Below are positions 59,978 to 64,000 of a stretch of DNA of 64,000 nucleotides, piece by piece. The position numbers and the translations under genes were made by a program. The notes beneath the pieces were generated by a model, which made no database searches, had not been told where the DNA came from, and saw only the letters and a program-made list of their open reading frames with translations. Within the stretch, counting starts at the first letter, position 1, and each line of letters starts with the position of its first letter. This DNA comes from ZC4RG30 sp046347045. GTDB taxonomy: Bacteria > Pseudomonadota > Gammaproteobacteria > Steroidobacterales > Steroidobacteraceae. The stretch covers positions 124,001-188,000 of the forward strand of contig JAXMGX010000007.1 of NCBI GenBank assembly GCA_046347045.1, read 5' to 3'.

Positions 59978-62515
59978 TCAGAACTTGCGTTCCACCGACA
60001 CCGAGAACGTGCGCGGCAGCCCGGGCACGCCCGTGACTTCACCGAGCGAGGACGTGATGTCGCTCTTCGACATGAAGTAGTACTTGTCGAAGAGGTTCTG
60101 GGCCTCGAGCGATACCTTCCAGTCATCATTCCTGGACCAGCTGATCCGGGCATTGGTGAGGAAGCGGCCGTCGATCTTGCCCCAGGAGCTGTTCTCCGCG
60201 TTCGTGTACAGCTTGCCCTGGTATGAACCATCCAGACGGAAGCTGATCTTGCCGTTTTCGAGCGGATGGTCGTACTGGCCACCGATCGCGTACGCCAGCT
60301 TCGGCGTGAACGGCGTGATGCCATTCGTCGGGATGCTGGTGGCAATGACATCGTTGGGAGCCGGCAGGTCCGTCAGCTTGACCAGGACGCCATTGCGGCT
60401 GGGCGAGGTGTACTTGAAGTCCAGGTAGCTCGCGCTGACGTCGAACGACAGTCCCTCCACCGGATAGATCGAGGCCTCAAGCTCGGCGCCCTTGACGTCC
60501 GCTGCACCGATGTTGTCGGGTCGCAGGCACGGCGTGGGCAGCACGGATTCGCGGCATACGGTCTTGCCGAGGATGATGTCCTTGTACTTGTTGAGGAACA
60601 CGGCGCCATTCAGACGGACGTGGCGATCGAGGAAGTCGGACTTGAAGCCGGCCTCATACGTCGTGAGCGTCTCGGGGTTGAACGGCAGGCGCTGGTCGGC
60701 CACGAAGGGACGCGGATTCACGCCGCCACCCTTGAAGCCGGTCGACACCGACGCATAGCCCATGAACGAGTCGGTGAACTTGTAGTCACCCACCACCCGC
60801 CAGTCCCAACGATCGCCGCGGAAGCTGCCGGTGATGCCATAGATGCCGGCCAGCAGGCAGTTGGGCTGCGTGAACAGCGCGCAACCACCGGGAGCCGCAT
60901 TGGGAATGGTCTGGTCGGGGTTCGACCGGTAGTAGGTGTAGTCCTTCGCGTCCTTGGTGTAGCGCAGGCCGCCGGTGAAGCTCAGCTTGTCGAGCGGATG
61001 GACCGTCGCGGTGGCAAATGCCGCCTTGGTGTTGCTCGGCGTGCTGTCCGGACCATGCAGGAAGTCGATGGTCGCGGGCGCCACGTAGTTCAGGTCGACG
61101 CGCGCGGTGTAGGTGCCCTTCTGCTTCAGGTAGAAGGCGCCCACCGTACCTTCGATGAAGCCGCCGGCGGACTTCAGGTTCAGGCGCAGTTCCGACGTGA
61201 ACGCGTGGTGGTTCAGCTCGTTGTCGAGCTGGGCAACCGGCAGCGGCGTCGCATCCTGATCCTGACCGAACTTAGAGGTGTACTTGCGATACGACCCGAT
61301 GTACACCAGCTGCGCGTTGTCGTTGATGTCGTAGTTCAGCGTGCCGCTGAAGCCGGAGCCCTGGAAGTTGGTCTGCGGAACCGCGAAATACGGCTTGTAG
61401 GGCGCCTGCGTGGTCGGTGCCATGCCGTCGAGGAAGTTCGAGTAGCTGACGAAACGCGGATCCCAGCCCAGCAGATTGCCGCCGGTATCGCAGCTGTACC
61501 GACCGGCAGGAACGAAGGCGCAGGACATGTTGACCGGCTGCCCGTTCTTGCCCTTCAACCACGGATTCGCATAGGTCGGCGGCGGGAACGAGGAAAGCGA
61601 GCTCGAAGCGCCCACCGAGGTCGGATCGAAAACGGTGCCGCCCGGAGCGATCTTGCCTGCCGCGATCAACACGGTCGGAATGGCTTCCGATCTTTCACGC
61701 GTGTAGTCGGTGGTCAGGTTGATCTCGAGCTGGTCATTGGGCGTGAACCGCAGGGCGGCGCGGCCGGCAATGATGTTCTGGCCGCCCATGGTCTGGTAGT
61801 CGGCATTGTCACGGCCCCGCGTGTTGGTCGCGGGAACGTTCGAATTCGGATGCGTCTGACCATAGTCGAGCATGGCCACATAGCCGTCCTTGCCGCGGCT
61901 CATGCCCGAAACGCGCACCGCCACCGTGTCACTCAACTTGAAGTCGGCCATGCCGCGCACGGTGAGCTCGTTGTACGACCCATACGACAGGCGCACGGAG
62001 CCCGTGTCATCGCCCTTCGGCTTGGCGCTGAACAGCTTGATCGCACCGCCGATGGCGTTCTTGCCGGCCAGCGTGCCCTGCGGGCCGCGCAGGATCTCGA
62101 TGCGGTCGAGGTCGATGAGTTCAAGCAGCGAGCTGGACAGCGTCGGGATGTACACATCATCCACGTACACGCCGACGCCCGGATCGAGCGCGTAGTTGAA
62201 GTCGGTCTGGCCGACGCCGCGGATGAAGGCGATGAGGCCCGAGCCGCCGTTCTGCGGCTGCGGACGCAGCGAGACGTTCGGCGCCTGCGCGGCGACCTGC
62301 GCGATGTTCGTCTGCCCGCGCACTTCCAGCATCGCGGCGTTTACCGCCGTGATCGCGATCGGCGTGTCCTGCAGTTTCTGTTCGCGGAACTGGGCGGTGA
62401 CGACAATCTCTTCCAGTACGTCGGCCGGCGTATCGGCGGCAATCACCGTGTTGGACATGGCCAGTGCTGCACTGACGGCAGCGGCTACCCGCCAGACATT
62501 ACTTCTTTGATTCAC
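59978..62515 (-). CDS. TonB-dependent receptor
   Basis: An 845-residue outer-membrane receptor: signal peptide (RVAAAVSAALAMSNTVIA), TonB box EEIVVTAQF near residue 35, plug domain (about 45-165, DTPIAITAV, RIEILRGPQGTLAGKNAIGGAI, split as RIEILRGPQGTLAG and KNAIGGAI) and a 22-strand-type barrel ending in FSVSVERKF with terminal Phe. The plug and barrel style is of the sphingomonad/Caulobacter-like family that imports plant or aromatic compounds, so the ligand is probably not iron; this is inference. GTG start 62515 follows a GGGGGA site. It is upstream of no co-directional gene; the carboxylesterase gene lies 281 bases away on the same strand. Confidence 0.94.
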   Translation of the reverse strand: MNQRSNVWRVAAAVSAALAMSNTVIAADTPADVLEEIVVTAQFREQKLQDTPIAITAVNAAMLEVRGQTNIAQVAAQAPNVSLRPQPQNGGSGLIAFIRGVGQTDFNYALDPGVGVYVDDVYIPTLSSSLLELIDLDRIEILRGPQGTLAGKNAIGGAIKLFSAKPKGDDTGSVRLSYGSYNELTVRGMADFKLSDTVAVRVSGMSRGKDGYVAMLDYGQTHPNSNVPATNTRGRDNADYQTMGGQNIIAGRAALRFTPNDQLEINLTTDYTRERSEAIPTVLIAAGKIAPGGTVFDPTSVGASSSLSSFPPPTYANPWLKGKNGQPVNMSCAFVPAGRYSCDTGGNLLGWDPRFVSYSNFLDGMAPTTQAPYKPYFAVPQTNFQGSGFSGTLNYDINDNAQLVYIGSYRKYTSKFGQDQDATPLPVAQLDNELNHHAFTSELRLNLKSAGGFIEGTVGAFYLKQKGTYTARVDLNYVAPATIDFLHGPDSTPSNTKAAFATATVHPLDKLSFTGGLRYTKDAKDYTYYRSNPDQTIPNAAPGGCALFTQPNCLLAGIYGITGSFRGDRWDWRVVGDYKFTDSFMGYASVSTGFKGGGVNPRPFVADQRLPFNPETLTTYEAGFKSDFLDRHVRLNGAVFLNKYKDIILGKTVCRESVLPTPCLRPDNIGAADVKGAELEASIYPVEGLSFDVSASYLDFKYTSPSRNGVLVKLTDLPAPNDVIATSIPTNGITPFTPKLAYAIGGQYDHPLENGKISFRLDGSYQGKLYTNAENSSWGKIDGRFLTNARISWSRNDDWKVSLEAQNLFDKYYFMSKSDITSSLGEVTGVPGLPRTFSVSVERKF

Positions 62516-62583
62516 GCGTCCCCCTTGGACGAAAGGTTTTTGAATGGGCTTTTCGGGAAATGAAAAATGGAGTCCCCGCTTGG

Positions 62584-62613
62584 AGTATAGGGGGACGCAA
62601 CAAATGTGGCCAA
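62584..62613 (-). promoter_or_regulatory. Candidate sigma-70 promoter of the TonB-receptor gene
   Basis: On the minus strand, TTGGCC (62613-62608) and TATACT (62589-62584) are separated by 18 bases, a four-of-six and five-of-six match. The start site would be about 62 bases before the GTG. The 281-base gap upstream of the receptor otherwise shows no gene. Confidence 0.5.
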
Positions 62614-62795
62614 GATGTCACTAGCCCGTGATGCGGGGGAAAAGCAGGCGATAACTGACGCGGCAGCAGCAAGTCATGAACGCGAAGCGCAATCAGTGAG
62701 ACGCCACGGATCGAAATGCCGCCCTCCCGGGCAAGGCGCGTGGACGTGGCCGGAACACCAACGCCCGGAAAGTTACAGCGGTGTAATGATCGCGG

Positions 62796-64000
62796 CTAAA
62801 TCGATCCGTTGGCCACGTCGTCCCAGAACAGTCGCGTTTCGCGGAAGGCATCGAGCGCGAAAGTGCTGTCCTCATCGAACAGCATGACATCGCGTCGGCG
62901 CAGCGAGTAATCCGGCCAGGGCAGCTCGCTGGTGCCGGGATCGCCCGAGCGCGCGAACTCCACCCAGGCGCGGCTCATGGCCTTGGCCACGCGATCGGCC
63001 GCGGGCACGGCGCCGGTGTACGGCTTCCAGCGCTCGCCCAGCGCGATGTCGAAGATCATCGGCAGGTCGAGCGAATGCGGCGAGCGCAGCAGACCATCCA
63101 TCACCGGCGTGTTCCACATGAGCTGGTACAGCCAGGCCTTGGCATCGTTCTGCGCGGCCTTCATCTCGGCGATCATGATCGACTGACGCCGCGTGCGGTC
63201 CGACAGCATCTCGAAATAAAGCTGCGAGGGAGCGGCCAGCGGCTTGAGCTGGAAGTAGAGGTCCACGGCCGCATCGCCGGCGCGCTCGCCGATGAGCTTG
63301 CGCATGCGCGCGCGCAACCCCGCCATGTCGAGCTTGAACGCCTCGGCATCGCCCATCATGAAAGCGGTGTTTTCCGTGGAGGTGCAGCCGACGATCAGCG
63401 GGATGTCCGCATTCATCGGATTGGCCACCGGATCGAAGGGCTGCCGCGTGACCACGCGGTTGTCGTACACCGGCGCGAAGCCGTTGGGCGCGCCCGGCAG
63501 CGCGGGTTTCTTCGACAGCTCGAAGTTCGCCGCCATCACCTGCGCCAGCGGCAGCCGCTGCAGGTCGCGCGCCTGGTTGGGTTTGAGGTTCAGCAGCGCC
63601 AGCAGCCGCTCGCTGGCACCCACGCCATCTTCCACGCTGCGCAACCGCCGCGTGGCGCCGCTCTGGATGGCCACGCGATGGAACAATCCGCGCGCCGAAG
63701 GCATGGACCACAGCGTGCATACCTTGCCGCCGCCGCCCGACTGGCCGAACACCAGCACGCGCTTGGCATCGCCGCCGAAGCGCTCGATGTTGTCCTTCAC
63801 CCAATGCAGCGCCAGCTCGATGTCGAGAATGCCGACGTTGCCCGACGAGAGGAAGTCCTCGCCGCTGTCGGGCATGTGCGCATAGCCCAGCACGTTGAGG
63901 CGATGGTTCACGTTCACCACCACCACGTCACCATGCACCGCGAGCGATGAGCCCTCGTACATGGGATTCGAGCCGGAGCCGGCGAAATAGCCGCCGCCGT
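62796..64000 (-). CDS. Type B carboxylesterase, 5' end cut by the window edge
   Basis: About 401 codons are visible, open to the window edge: the frame reads ...GGGYFAGSGSNPMYEG at the cut, the start of the oxyanion-hole region of this family, so roughly 120-150 residues are missing. Serine motif: FGQSGGGGK (nucleophile Ser); the acidic residue is probably Glu in GCTSTENTAF, and the His lies in SPHSLDLPMIFDI, matching the HGxElpyvF pattern. ATG 63962 is not the start. Enzymes of this type hydrolyse carboxylic esters, often exported. Its neighbour, the TonB receptor on the same strand 281 bases on, may import the same substrate. Confidence 0.93.
   Translation of the reverse strand, partial: GGGYFAGSGSNPMYEGSSLAVHGDVVVVNVNHRLNVLGYAHMPDSGEDFLSSGNVGILDIELALHWVKDNIERFGGDAKRVLVFGQSGGGGKVCTLWSMPSARGLFHRVAIQSGATRRLRSVEDGVGASERLLALLNLKPNQARDLQRLPLAQVMAANFELSKKPALPGAPNGFAPVYDNRVVTRQPFDPVANPMNADIPLIVGCTSTENTAFMMGDAEAFKLDMAGLRARMRKLIGERAGDAAVDLYFQLKPLAAPSQLYFEMLSDRTRRQSIMIAEMKAAQNDAKAWLYQLMWNTPVMDGLLRSPHSLDLPMIFDIALGERWKPYTGAVPAADRVAKAMSRAWVEFARSGDPGTSELPWPDYSLRRRDVMLFDEDSTFALDAFRETRLFWDDVANGSI

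Noticed and set aside
60266..62563. 765-codon plus-strand frame opposite the TonB receptor
   Set aside because: Antisense shadow; the receptor has signal peptide, TonB box and terminal Phe on the other strand.

Overview
The window is high-GC (well above 60% by eye), densely coded, and carries no tRNA, rRNA, CRISPR array, insertion sequence or phage gene that I can see. The block def-fmt-rsmB-(DUF4390)-ntrY-ntrX, divergent from a LysM lipoprotein gene followed by dprA-smg-topA, is a chromosomal arrangement of gammaproteobacteria. With the TonB-dependent receptor next to a type B carboxylesterase, the Mla-like lipid transporter and several c-di-GMP proteins, it suggests a free-living gammaproteobacterium near Steroidobacterales, Nevskiales or Xanthomonadales. 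The order is inference; the class is fairly secure.

Layout: 0-5 kb holds a truncated ECF sigma factor, a PAS-GGDEF-EAL protein, an HDOD protein and an ammonium transporter. From 5.3 to 9.8 kb a tightly coupled operon encodes a cyclopropane-synthase-like methyltransferase, a DUF1295 protein, a lipocalin, an FAD oxidoreductase and a DUF1365 protein, a set known elsewhere to modify membrane fatty acids under oxidative-stress sigma factors; a two-component pair follows. From 11.9 to 20 kb (minus strand) lies def-fmt-rsmB-DUF4390-ntrYX-phospholipase D, largely joined by four-base overlaps. From 20.2 to 25.8 kb (plus) lie the LysM lipoprotein, dprA, smg and topA.

From 25.9 to 36.4 kb lies a sulfur-acquisition locus: cysA (with an extra C-terminal domain), cysT, cysW, an in-operon histidine kinase and OmpR-type regulator, a gamma-glutamyltransferase, and on the other strand an outer-membrane porin with a sulfate-binding lipoprotein. 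The two divergently placed units carry the same 11-bp-phased direct repeat (TAACCGG type) about 95 bp before their start codons, which points to one shared regulator, most simply the encoded response regulator. This is the most interesting system in the window.

From 36.6 to 48.9 kb are housekeeping and signalling genes: rlmJ-aroE, a small periplasmic protein, a glycerophosphodiester phosphodiesterase coupled to glutathione reductase, oligopeptidase A, an HD-domain protein, a VanY-like peptidase, a second GGDEF-EAL protein and a second phospholipase D protein. From 55.0 down to 49.0 kb (minus) an envelope operon runs through two tiny membrane proteins, a YtrA-type GntR repressor, an ABC-2 exporter and an Mla-like lipid transporter (STAS-permease, ATPase, MCE protein, lipoprotein). 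The window ends with mdh, an M16 peptidase lipoprotein, a membrane protein of unknown function, a TonB-dependent receptor and a truncated carboxylesterase. All function calls rest on motif recognition by reading; no database search was possible.
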